From assembly GCA_028583605.1 (NCBI GenBank), contig CM053326.1, positions 30,797,431 through 30,861,430 on the forward strand: a stretch of DNA of 64,000 nt, in the 5' to 3' direction. The notes beneath the pieces were generated by a model, which saw only the letters and a list, made by a program, of their open reading frames with translations, made no database searches and was not told the origin of the DNA. This DNA comes from Dastarcus helophoroides. Its lineage: Eukaryota; Arthropoda; Insecta; Coleoptera; Bothrideridae. This document shows, piece after piece, positions 25,021 to 34,831 of the stretch. Numbering within the stretch: position 1 is the first letter of the stretch; each line of letters begins with the position of its first letter. Position numbers and translations under genes: made by a program.

Positions 25021-28000
25021 CTCTCTCTCTCTCTTTCTCTCGCCCTTTGTCCTCTGTCCTCTGTCCTCTGTCCTCTCTTCTCTCTACTCCTCACTTCTCA
25101 CTTATCACTTCTTGCTTCTATCTTCTAGCTTCTCTCTCTTTATGTTCTCCCCTATGTCCTCTCTTCCCTCTACTCCTCACTTCTCACTTCTCGCTTCTAC
25201 CTTCTAGCTTCTCTCTTCTCTCTCTTTCTCTTTCTCTCTCTAACCCTCCCCTTTCTCCTCTCTCCCTCTCTTCCCTCTCTTCTCTCTTTTTTCTTTTCAA
25301 ATTTCAAAATTTTTTCGATACTAAAATCCAGAAATTTTGGTTTTTTTGTGAAAATCAGACTCAATTGAAATTTAAGTAAGACAGAAATTTTAAATTAAAA
25401 CTACTGCAATTTGTGAAAATGGAGCTGTCGAAAAAGTATTCAAAATTAACGAAATTTGATAAATCTTGACCGTGTTTTATAAATTCTATTTTTTGCCGAA
25501 AATTTGAATTTTAAATAAAAAAAATATTTTGATTTTCAATTTTTAGACACAAACTTTCGACCTTGTTTCTGTAATTTTGATTTTATAAAGCCAAAATATC
25601 TGAATTTCTAAGAAAGGGTTTTAAATGCAAAAAAATCAAAATTTTTTAATTAAAATCAAATTTCGAGAAAAATATACAATTACATAAAAAATCGGAGATT
25701 CCTAAAGAAATTTCCAAAGTTAAATGTACGGAAAAAAATTTCAATAAAACATACATTTTGTGAAAATAAATTTTCTAAAAATTTCGAGTTTTTTTTTAAA
25801 TTTCAAGTTAAGTTTTAATTTCCGATTTTTCATTTTATGCGTAAAATGTTAAATGAATCTCTCGAAATTTTGAGATGAAAATCTTCAGATTTCAATTGGA
25901 AATTTCGAGGAAAAAGTTTAGAGAAAAGACTTAAATGAATTAATTTTTTAAATAATTTCCTGTTTTTTTTAGAATTTCTCCCTCATTGTGGACATTTAAA
26001 TTTCAAATTTTAAATTCTTATAAAAAATGTCAATGTTGAAGACGAATGTTCCGATAATTTAAAAAAAAATTAAATAATAATGGATTTAAAGCAAATACTC
26101 AACATTTAAACATTTTCTTTTTGGAAATAGCAATTTTTACTGAAATTTATATTTTTTTCTCAAATTTTAAATACTAAATCTTATAAAATTTTTAATTTTT
26201 TAATTAAAATTTCGAAGTCAGACTAATCGAATTTAAACTCAAATTTTCTATTCTATTTCTCAGAACGATAGCAGTGAAGTAAAAATTTCGAGAAAAAAAA
26301 ATCGAAATCTCGACACGAAAATTAAAATGTTAATGAAAAAAATTTACGGAAAAAACTGCGAATTTCTGATAAAATCGAAATTTTAGAAACACCTGAAATG
26401 TTTTAAAAATGTTGAAAAATTAAAATTTTTGAACTCTTACAAGTAATTTCGATATTTCGGGAAAAAATTTCTTTTTTTTTACAGAAATTTTTATTATCTT
26501 CTCGAATTCCCGATTTAGGGTTTCAGATTATTTTTTATTTAAAGTTAATGCCTCGTCGAATCATTTCACATTAAATTCAAAAATTTGACTTCCTTGCTGA
26601 AAATTTCACAAAAACTTCCGGGATTAAAGTCGAAATTTCAAGAATAAAATCAAAGTGTTGAATTTAATGCCTAAATTCCAAAACTAAAATTGAAGTTTCG
26701 AATTTAAATGAGAAATTTTGAGATTAAAGTCGAAATTTTGAAAAAAAAAATGAGGATGCGAGCGAGAAACTACATTTCGAGTTTTTACAGTCACAATTTC
26801 ATGAGAAACTCCAGCTTTTAATTTAAATTTTTCCCTAATTTCTGATTTTTAAAATCTGCCTTGCAATTCCGAATTTTTTGGAAATTTATGCTTTTTCTAA
26901 AGGTTTTAATTTTTTTCTAAATTTTGACGAATCTAGATTTGTATTTCTTTTTCAAAATTACGATTTTAAACTGTAAACTGTATAAATTTTAGGTTTTTCT
27001 TCCCATCTTCCTTCCCCTCTCGCTTTTTCTGTCCCTCTCCCCTCTCCTTCTCACGCTCTTTTGCTTCCTCTTTCTATCACGCTTCCTCTCCTTGCCCGTT
27101 ACCCCTTTCCCTCCAAAGTATTAGGATTAAATTTAAATTACCTTATTATAATCTTTAAACTGGGACATCTGCACCACTTGCACGGTGAAACCTTCGATTT
27201 TCTCCTGCAACGCGAGCTCGTCACCAAGGTGTATCTTCAGGAATTTTTCCTCTTCCTCTTGAAGGAACAATTCCGTGGCAGTTATTTGCTTGGTAACCTT
27301 GTAGGGCTGAGCTATGGCATCCCATTTGTTTTCGAAATCCTCTTGAGGTAAGGCGTACCAAAAATAATCCAGCACATCGTACTCCATAACTAATTTTCTC
27401 GTCGTATCTTCCAAATTTTTGACCGTCAACGGGACCGTTTCGATCCATTCTCTTATGTCGAAAATGTTTTCTATTGATTCGGGTTTTTCGAAGAGTCTGA
27501 AGAAGATTAGTGTGTACTCGTCGAGGATCTGTGTTTAATGAAAACATATTTTTAGTGATATGTGAAATAAAATATTCACAGTACCTATGAATTTTGTCAT
27601 ACAATGAAAGAGAACAACAGCTATTGATAATGAAAAAGTATTTGTATATCAAATATGTATGGTCTTGGTGATATCATCAGCGCTATAATGGATGATGAAC
27701 AAAAGAAACTTCGTAGTTAACAATGTCACTAATAAAGATCGATAATATGTTACAATCTAAAGATGTATGGATTCATAAGTCAATTGGATAAGTAATTCTA
27801 GAATTAACTAAAATTCGTGATTCCAAAAATATGTTTGATCTTCCATCAAACAATAAATAAAGTTGAATTGTCTGTGACTATGATTAGATTACCATAAAAA
27901 TTCACACAAATTGTTTCGCATTATACGCGACTTTGTCAAAATTTAAGACAACCATGCTAAAAACACAACTCCACTGGAATAGAAGCGGCACAAAGAAGAA

Positions 28001-31000
28001 AAAAAGCAACCAATGCAGAAGATCAGGAAGACAGAGAAACACAATTCAAGGTAGAAATCAATGTGTCAGGCATACCACAGACTAAATTCCTCCGAAAAGA
28101 AATTGACACACGACCAGATAGCAAGACAGAAAGAGCGCTCAGTATGTCAAACATACAAGATGCCTCATATAATACTTCTAATATGACCAGCTTTCTCTTC
28201 CCATCATGAGCTTATGTGTCAGAATCCACGAATACAACGCGCGATTGAGCATATATCAATTCGAAGGGCTAGGAGCAATTAAAAAGCTAAATTTTATCTG
28301 GTGACACTTGGATCAACTTAACTGGGATAATTTATATGCACTTCTGATTTCAAACGCATGCGAATTCCGATTCAACTACCCCACGTGATGTCGAGAAAGA
28401 AGACTTTCACACGTAAGAAGCAGAACTGGCCATGTAGAAGTATTTAATATATGGCTAAACTAGTATGATTGTTACTATGCTATTTTATCTTAAATTTGGT
28501 TTCCCCTTGTTCCTAAAAAAGCCCCCTACGATGACGGGTGAAACGTCGAACACTTTTAGCAATTCTTTGACGCCGTTCAATTCCGAAAGAAGTGTGCCTT
28601 TTATGAGTGCATATTTACATCAGTAATATTTTTTCTCATTCTCATCTGGAAACTCTCCAACAGTTTCATAATAATGTCCATCCTTTTAGCTACTAGAACA
28701 CCCTTTATTTGTTCTAAATTAACCATAAATGGACCAATGATTATATGGTTTGGGATTGTGGCTTCTAAATTGTCCTTCAGTCTGTAATGCCCCGAAATTT
28801 CCTCCTTGACTTCAGAAGCTATGTGACTTTCAGCGGCGTAAGCACTAAAAAATTCTTTTTTTTTTTAACTGACAACGTACGGTATTGAAATACTCACGCT
28901 ACGTACGCGGCAATGTCCATATTGAATAGTTCCAAATATATATCGAATTTTCTGGCGTACGCTTTTAATGGTATTAGGGCTCTTCTGTAAGCGAAGAGGA
29001 ACCTCTGTCGAACACCATCAACTTCTTCGGATAATAAACCAACGGAGGAGAGCATTAAATCTTCGGGAAATCGCAAATTCGATAATAAAAAAGGATGAAC
29101 TTGCTTTATAAAGTGCGTCTGTCTAACCGCACCGTCGTACAATTTAACCAATGTTTCCTAAGAATAATAAGCTTGGTTTAGCCAATTATTAAATAATTAA
29201 AAATTATTGATAAAATTTCTAATTTGTTTAATTCCGATGAACGCCTAATATATTTGAAAAGATCTTTAAAACCTTACTTCAAGAGCAACAGTGCTGAAGG
29301 TTCCAAAACCAAATTTTTCATACATAAGCATAAAAGAAAAAAGTAAAAATTAAAATAGCATTATGCGGAGCAATACCTCGAACGATTCTGGCGCAGTCGA
29401 AAAATAGGATCCCGTTTCACCCATCTTCATGTGTAGTATAAACAAAGGGGGACTTTCGCCTTTAAAAGGGCTGTGCGTGAAATCCGAGTGCCACTCGTAG
29501 TCCTCTTCCAGCTCAAGGCATGGCGCGCAGGGACTTTCCAGTAAATTGATATAGAGAGAGATCGAATTTTCAACCAATAACCTTAAAGTGTGCTAAAAAT
29601 ATCTGTCTTAAATTCATCATCGTAGATTTGAATTTATTGGTACCTGCATTCGATGTTTAACTAACTCCATAAATCGCATTATTTTGGCCACTTGGTAAAT
29701 TTCGAATTTTTTCTCGTTGACATCGAACCAGCCTTTACCGAGGTCTCCTAGACACATTCTTATGTTGAAGACCAATGTCTCGAGCCATGGGCCTCTGAGA
29801 TGCTTTATAACCTGCAGATTATTATTACTGAATTACTCATTGCCAGTTTTTTTTATTGCGCCACTTTTTTTTTTAATTTGGTAATCATATTGTCTACATT
29901 CGAAACCGATGGGACAAAAAATTCTTCGAGACCTAATCAACTACAAATTTTTAAGTAGAATATTTTTAAAATGTCGAAAAAATATCAGAAGTTTACGTTG
30001 TTAGTGATTGATCTTTAAATAGCTTCAAAGTACTCAAGTTTTCGGAATTAAAGTGGAAATTTAGAAAAATGTCAAGATTTCTCAAAGTGTCTGCAAAAGT
30101 TAAACAATGTCGAACAGAAGTCAAAATTTCGAAATAAATCTTAAAGTTTATTATGTATATTAGAGCTTCTATTCAACATTTTGAGAAAGCCCTCAAAGTT
30201 TAGAGACCAGATTATTTTAAAAGCAAAGCAAAAGGATCAAAAACTTACGTTGTTAGTGACTAACGTCTGGAGAGCTTCAAAATCCTCAAGTGTGACATAT
30301 TTAGCACCGAAATTGGCGGTAAAGAGATTCATTGGATAAATCTTCATGCACTCAGCAACAACGTGGCTCATAGCTCGATACGTCTCAGGAACCACGTAGA
30401 TGTTGATCCAGCGAAAATATTCCCTCATCTCCTCGAAATGCGTCACACCAGTCGTTACTCTCCCTGGGGAGAAAAAAGACGCCGATTGCTAATTTACTGA
30501 AGAATTTTTTAATAACGATTCGAAAATCGAGATTATTTTTCAAAGTTAGCTACCCCGCGTGACTTTGATTCTAAATATAAGTAATCAGTATCATTTTTGG
30601 TGTTTAAAAGATCATAAGTAGACCTGGGATTATATGCAAAATGCATATAAAGTGCATATGTGCCTATTTAGACATTTTTCAATAAATGCATATGCAGTTT
30701 TTTATTTTGCATATTTCAGGTTTTTTTTTAAGCTGGTATGATAAATTTGGTTTTGTTCAGTTAATACAAAAGCAATCAAGTTATATAATTCAGCTTTAAT
30801 TTGAAATAAAGGTGTGTTGGGTCTACATATCTTGTTTTATGTACAGTATGTTCATCAAGAAACGTTTCTTGGTTTTAGGAAAACTATTGAAGATTTTTTG
30901 ATTTTTACTTTTGAATTGACAGTATGTTAAAAAGCTTACAGCGCAACTACCTATTAGATGGTCCAATCCCCGTTGCTTTCCAGAACAGCCTAGCACCCTT

Positions 31001-33910
31001 TGGGCATACTTTCTACCAGTTTTTCAGCATATCCTAGGAGTAATAAGCGCCATATTTCTCTGATTTTTTGTGAAAGCTGCTTGACGATGAAGACAAGCAA
31101 GCTTCCTCATTGCAGCGCTTCAAATAATTTTCATTGGATTTGCATCAAGAGCCTGTGAAAACCAGTCTAATGTTTTCGACTTTTTTAAATATTTAGCAGC
31201 GCACTGTGAGACATGCGTGGACCTTTTGGTTAACGGTTTCAACGATAGTAAAACAATTTAGTATCCGCAACGTGGCAACCGAATGCACTTTTTCACCAAC
31301 AAGTCTATTAAAGCAAAATCATTAACAGTTTTTGAAAAATTGAGGAACGTTTCTTGTTGAAGCGATTGTATGTAAATGTATTCATATTTTCTTTGTCTAT
31401 TAATCCTTAACACCGCTATTGTTTGAAATTTTTTATGGATATAAATGCATATAACATATTTTATAGTGCATATTTTGCAGTATTTTAGGGCATATTGCAT
31501 GCATATTTTTTACTTTTTTTGCTGCATATAATCCCAGCTCTAGTCATAATTTATCAAATTTTAAACTGTAAGTACGTAATACTAAAGTCAATGTTTGACA
31601 AATGTTTCAGAAAAATATGAGAAAAAAATAATCTTCCTTGGCACGGAATCGAACTCCGATCTCCCTCTTGACAGCTCATCACAATAAAATGGAAGTCTCA
31701 TATTTTAGACCTCCAAAGGTTTTCCGGGCGACTATCGTGTCGTATGAAATGGAAAATAATCATATTATATTGTGCAGTTTTAGACTCAGCTATTTAGGGA
31801 AAATATTGCGTTACTTATATAACCTTGGTAACAGCAAAAATACTTACGATAAGGTGGTGGAGGATCAGCTTCAAATTTCTTCGGAATCAATGAAAATGAC
31901 TGTTGCGTTTCTCTCTGCTGTTGACCAAATAAATACTGTAACTCACCGTGTGTTCTTTTGTAACTGAAATTGACTTCTAATTCCAACTGGAATAAAAATG
32001 TTATTATGTATCAAACATTTGGGGTCAGTCCAAGCAAAACTAACGCCCAAGGCGGATGATGTGTACGGCCCCCTTTTCATAACAAAAAACTTGAATTTCA
32101 AAATGTTTTGGTGACTAAAATCGTGCCAATATGTTTTGATGACCTAAAAAAAAGGGTACCTCATAACCATCATTCCGCCTTTCCACAATTAAGCACTCTA
32201 ATCCATTCCCTAATTAGCATATAGGAGCAATTCTGCAAATATTCAATATTTAAAAAAAATCCTTTGGGTGCGAGGTTTGGGTTACCAAAGACAGAAATGA
32301 GGCTCAAATCAAACCTACATAAATGTCTTTGGGGGAAAATGGTAGAGTGCTAACCAAATGCGTATATCGAAAATACAATTTTGTTACGTTTCTTTTCTTC
32401 CGCCTTCACAATTCGACTCTTTTACCTGTTGTACTAGGTCAATATCCTTCTGACTCCTCAAAGGTCGATTCCTAGTGGTCAAATCTCTAATTTTATCCCT
32501 AGACTCATCATCGATGCTCAATGTTCCAGTCATCAGCATACAATCCAAATAAAATTCGTACCTGGAAACTCCCCCAACTCGTAACCAACACTTACCAGTT
32601 TTAACACATCCTACCTGATACCATCCTCGGTTTTGTCTCTCAGTTCGACGGCGGTTTTCACTCTGAGGGCGAAATTCACCGGATCCTCCGCTTTGTACAT
32701 TATATAGATTCGGGGCAAATCGAACATCCTCTGGCTGCCATCCAGGGTAAAAATTGCCCAGAGCTTTTGGTTGTAATCGTAGTCGGTGACGGCAACGTTG
32801 ATCCAACCGTACCTCTGTTGACCGTTGGGTTCCCTATCCTGGACGTATTCGCCATAGTCGTTGACTCTGACCAAAGGCAGGAAGGCCTCGGCAGGTACAG
32901 GATGTTTTACACCTTCGACGATGCCGTGCTTTAACCAGTATTCGGGGGTCCTAGGAAGAAAAGATAAATGAGATCGAGAGCAATTTGCATTGTAGGCAGT
33001 TTTATAGGTTTTTTTAGTTACCAAAATTTATTTGTTATGGAATAGAAGGGCGCCCAATCTACTTAAGCCGGCTCTACAGAGAATTATTAGTCATTTTTGT
33101 AAATTTTGTGGAGTTGTGAAACACATAACTCTTTCCGTTAGTGGAGAAATGGTGTAATAGATGAAACATTGATAATTTACTCACATGCAATCAAAATCTT
33201 CATTATCAAAAAGTTCCAGAGGTAGAAAGTTTCTTTTCTTCATCGACAGACCCTGGTAAGTTTCCTTGTCGACCGGTATGAGTACATAAGGTGATACGTC
33301 CAGTTCTTCCAAAATTTGCGTAATATTTTGTGCCTAAATAACTAATTAGTTTTTGATTCTGATTGATTTCTGAGGATGGTAAGTCTTACCTTATATTGCC
33401 TTCGTCTTCGCTCAATGGCAACACTTCTGGGCAATAAACCTGGTGGTACATCGTACTGCAGATGAACTTTAGGCTTAAAAGTATCGACTGGAAAACTCTA
33501 AAATAAAAAACCACTTCATAAATTACATATTTTTTAAGATTATCAAATCATGCACTCTCACCAAGAATACTCTCTCACATCAACTTTTTTAGGCCTTTGT
33601 TCTGAGATTGGGACAAAAAAAAATTTAATTCGAAAGAAGATCTACAAATGCGTACGATTCGTTTGTCCTCTTCAAAAGTAATCCATCGTTCAGCTGGGGC
33701 CAAAGCGACCTTCTTGGTCGGTCTGCTAAGCTTCTGGATCAGAGGAGCGTCTCTTTCAGTCTTCACTTGCCATATCAGTTTGGTTTTCTTCACGGCTCCG
33801 CAATAAGCCTCTTCTTCTTCATGTTTTAAGGTCAAATTCGTTACAAGCTCAGAATAGTAGCCTCTGTTGCCTGCGGTAGGGCCACTCTTCCGTTTTGATG
33901 ACCTACTCAT
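15396..33910 (-). CDS. DNAH1: Axonemal inner-arm dynein heavy chain, DNAH1 type (5' half only)
   Basis: Twenty-six exons, 5' to 3' on the minus strand: 33579-33910, 33390-33495, 33185-33333, 32615-32950, 32426-32561, 31848-31986, 30249-30463, 29644-29811, 29377-29592, 28898-29157, 28619-28844, 27142-27528, 24427-24607, 24109-24369, 23779-23970, 22537-22714, 22352-22484, 21626-21853, 20867-21005, 19308-19489, 19043-19206, 18691-18993, 17833-17946, 16703-17121, 16297-16407, 15396-15487. They total 5367 nt (1789 codons) with consistent phases and no internal stop. The product is the N-terminal tail and linker of an ATP-driven microtubule motor of the ciliary or flagellar inner arm, then AAA1 (Walker A GPAGTGKT near residue 1500, Walker B CFDEFNR near 1550, sensor [10 protein letters not shown]) and the Walker A of AAA2 (GPTGSGKT, 1781-1788). 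Linker and AAA1 residues match DNAH1 better than other heavy chains, from memory. AAA2-AAA6, stalk and C-terminus are absent from the window. Confidence 0.9.
15877..16195. mobile_element. Foldback MITE in a DNAH1 intron
   Basis: Left terminus GGCTGCAATAACGCAGCCCTC and right terminus GAGGGCTGCATTATTGCAGT are inverted. Inside, GAAGCTGAACTACCAA-AGTTGACAA/CCAATGACGTTTA and AAAGCCCAAAGAC occur twice in direct orientation and once inverted (16093-16160). It lies between the last two visible DNAH1 exons. Confidence 0.65.
18264..18440. mobile_element. Double-hairpin repeat related to the 1.1 kb foldback
   Basis: Two adjacent inverted repeats: 18264-18345 (AACATTTCTCCGACCCAGTTTGGA against its complement) and 18346-18440 (ATTCTTCATGGTGGACTCTT against AAGAGTCCACCATAAAGAAT). 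Both words recur near 1066-1140. Located in a DNAH1 intron. Confidence 0.6.
18691..18993 (-). CDS. DNAH1: DNAH1 exon with AAA1 Walker A
   Basis: Encodes the strongly conserved [12 protein letters not shown] segment, the hydrolytic-site P-loop [18 protein letters not shown] and the [20 protein letters not shown] segment. AAA1 is the principal ATP hydrolysis site of dynein heavy chains. The exon is entered through a 49-nt intron with a GC donor and left in phase 2 at a GTATAG donor. Confidence 0.9.
18994..19042 (-). other. 49-nt GC-AG intron in DNAH1
   Basis: After the conserved ISQLR the genomic frame runs into a stop unless 49 nt are removed. The removed piece starts GCACGA and ends CTTCCTTTTTAG. 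Using it restores [21 protein letters not shown], the order conserved in DNAH1. No GT donor nearby gives an open, conserved frame. Confidence 0.7.
20330..20391. repeat. Short tandem repeat, ~24-bp unit, three copies
   Basis: The unit CTAAGTTGCAGATAGTCAAC is repeated almost exactly about three times. It lies in the DNAH1 intron between the exons ending at 20867 and starting at 19489. Confidence 0.65.
21109..21545. mobile_element. MITE with ACGGACTATAAGACGC termini
   Basis: Left end CGTATTTTACGGACTATAAG and right end GTCCGCAAAATACAGTA are imperfect inverted repeats, each with a GACGC/GCGTCTTATAGTC word. A second palindrome sits inside (ACGGTGTTAGCAAGCATGTG against CATATGTTTACTAACACCGT, around 21342-21410). 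Non-coding, in a DNAH1 intron. Confidence 0.65.
23067..23428. mobile_element. Dispersed inverted-arm repeat (family of 14.3 kb palindrome)
   Basis: The left arm CTTCTTCCGGAATTGGATCG and right arm TTCTTTGACATGGTCCAATCC are inverted and match the 14294-14423 palindrome. The interior has a direct repeat of about 45 bp (GGTGGACATACTGAGTTACCG near 23158 and GGTGGACATACCGAGTTACCG near 23243) and CCCCTACGATGG-TGAGCGAAAC. Confidence 0.65.
23597..23690. repeat. Short inverted repeat
   Basis: GTCTGCTCAGATTGTAATAC-AACTTG near 23597 is mirrored by CAAGTTGTATTACTGACAGA-GCAGAC near 23663-23687. A small non-coding palindrome in a DNAH1 intron. Confidence 0.55.
24370..24426 (-). other. 57-nt GT-AG intron in DNAH1
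   Basis: Splits ITAS and DWLRMSEIW. It starts GTTCGG and ends TTCTGGTTTTAG in phase 1. The region is also open in frame without splicing, so a naive prediction would retain 19 extra residues (a Phe-rich insert); the family has none here. Confidence 0.75.
24736..25050. repeat. (CT)n microsatellite tract
   Basis: Two long CT runs (about 24736-24786 and 24927-25045) sit in a pyrimidine-rich stretch that extends to about 25290 with TCCTCTG and CACTTCT degenerate units. On the minus, transcribed strand of DNAH1 this is (GA)n in the 2.5 kb intron 24608-27141. Predicted Arg/Glu or Ser/Leu frames here are artefacts. Confidence 0.9.
25290..27141. other. DNAH1 intron, AT-rich CGAAATTT sequence
   Basis: The remainder of the intron between the exons at 27142-27528 and 24427-24607. 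AT-rich, with many degenerate AAATTTCGAG/TCGAAATTT words and a short pyrimidine-rich patch near 27000-27120. No exon or RNA gene seen. Confidence 0.5.
28521..28594. repeat. Fragment of the 14.3/23.1 kb repeat family
   Basis: Contains CCCCTACGATGACGGGTG-AAACGTCGAACACTTTTAGC and TTCTTTGACGCCGTTCAATTCCG, matching one arm of the elements at 14294 and 23067. It lies just beyond the 3' edge of a DNAH1 exon (28619-28844). Confidence 0.6.
30619..31542. mobile_element. hAT-like non-autonomous element in a DNAH1 intron
   Basis: Ends TAGACCTGGGATTATATGCA and TGCATATAATCCCAGCTCTA are inverted. The flanks ATCATAAG and GTCATAAT resemble an 8-bp target duplication with two changes, as expected for hAT insertions. 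Subterminal parts are rich in TGCATAT repeats. A Tc1-like transposase relic lies inside. Confidence 0.65.
30950..31210 (-). pseudogene. Relic of a Tc1-like transposase C-terminus
   Basis: On the minus strand, in two frames, the translation reads [19 protein letters not shown] and, after a shift, [24 protein letters not shown]. These resemble the WPAQSPDLNPIENLW and LVESMPxRCxAVIExxG segments at the end of the Tc1 DDE domain. Stops and frameshifts show decay. Nested in the hAT-like element. Confidence 0.6.
33579..33910 (-). CDS. DNAH1: DNAH1 first coding exon
   Basis: Starts at the ATG complementary to 33908-33910 ([10 protein letters not shown]) and encodes a hydrophilic, basic N-terminal tail. 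The frame hits a stop just past the donor chosen at 33578 (phase 2, GTGAGAG), and the next exon resumes with FPVDTFKP. Vertebrate DNAH1 proteins have a longer N-terminus, so a further upstream start cannot be excluded, but no upstream coding is apparent. Confidence 0.75.
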
Positions 33911-34830
33911 TCTGACAACTATTTATGTCAGAAAATAATCAAACAAAAGTTTTCCCCAGCCTTGTCGATTTAAAAATATTTTTTGTGGGCAATTTTAACC
34001 AAGACATTTTCGCACCAAAATAATTCTCAATAAACTACAAATACTTCGTATTTTATTTTGACTCTGGTTGGATATTATTTCGATTTTTTTGATTAAACTT
34101 TCGAAATTTGGACTCGAAACTTGCATTTTTATAATTTCAACATTCAAATTTTGAAATTTCGAATTTCATTTTAAATTTAAACTCGCTTCTTGGAAGTTCG
34201 ACTTAGGTCTCAAAATGTTAGTTTTATTTCTCATATTTTATTTTTAAAGAAATGGCAATTCCTATTTTAAATTTGAAATCTTAAAAATATCCAACACATT
34301 TCTAAACAAAATTTCTCGAAGATTCGACTTTCAATTCTAAATTTCAATTTATATTTTTTTCCCCAAAATGTTTATTTTAAAGTTAAATATTCGAAATTAA
34401 TCTCAAAATTCATTTAATTTGAATTCCTTTAAGTTTAATGTTAAAATTATAAAAGAGGAGGTTTAAAAGTGAAATTCTCAAAAATGGAGAATTTGCAATA
34501 GAGCAAATTTCTCAAGAATATAGAATAGAAAGTTTTGGAACTTTTTCAGATATTTTCCACATTTTTCCAAATTTATTTTTTCACCGAACTTTCCATTTTC
34601 GCTTTTCCCCAAAATTTAGGATTTGCAATTAAAACAAATGGTAATAAAAATTTTAAGTTCAAACGTGACATTCTGAAAAGGAGTCGAGATTTAAAAAAGA
34701 AAATCGAAATGTCCAGCTTTCTTTCGCAATCAGTTTTTCGCGAGATACAACATGCCGCACGCCTCTGGAAAATAGAACAATCGCCTAAAAATCCAAAATA
34801 TACTGTAACTGCCAAAAGTATGCTAGTAGC
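33911..34830. other. DNAH1 5' flank, AT-rich
   Basis: The region immediately upstream of the DNAH1 start should contain its promoter and 5' UTR. No TATA box or Inr can be singled out with confidence. The sequence is AT-rich with degenerate AAATTTC words. Confidence 0.35.
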
Positions 34831-34831
34831 A

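Noticed and set aside
24395..25379. Ser/Leu-rich and Arg/Glu-rich frames
   Set aside because: Produced by the CT microsatellite in a DNAH1 intron.
27221..27652. A 143-codon minus-strand frame overlapping a DNAH1 exon
   Set aside because: It is in the wrong frame relative to the conserved dynein sequence, which is read from the overlapping exon 27142-27528.
31638..31700. tRNA-like T-arm on the minus strand (GAGTTCGATTCC followed by GTGCCA)
   Set aside because: The B-box-like word is good, but no matching acceptor stem, D-arm or A-box could be found upstream; probably a decayed tRNA-derived repeat or chance.
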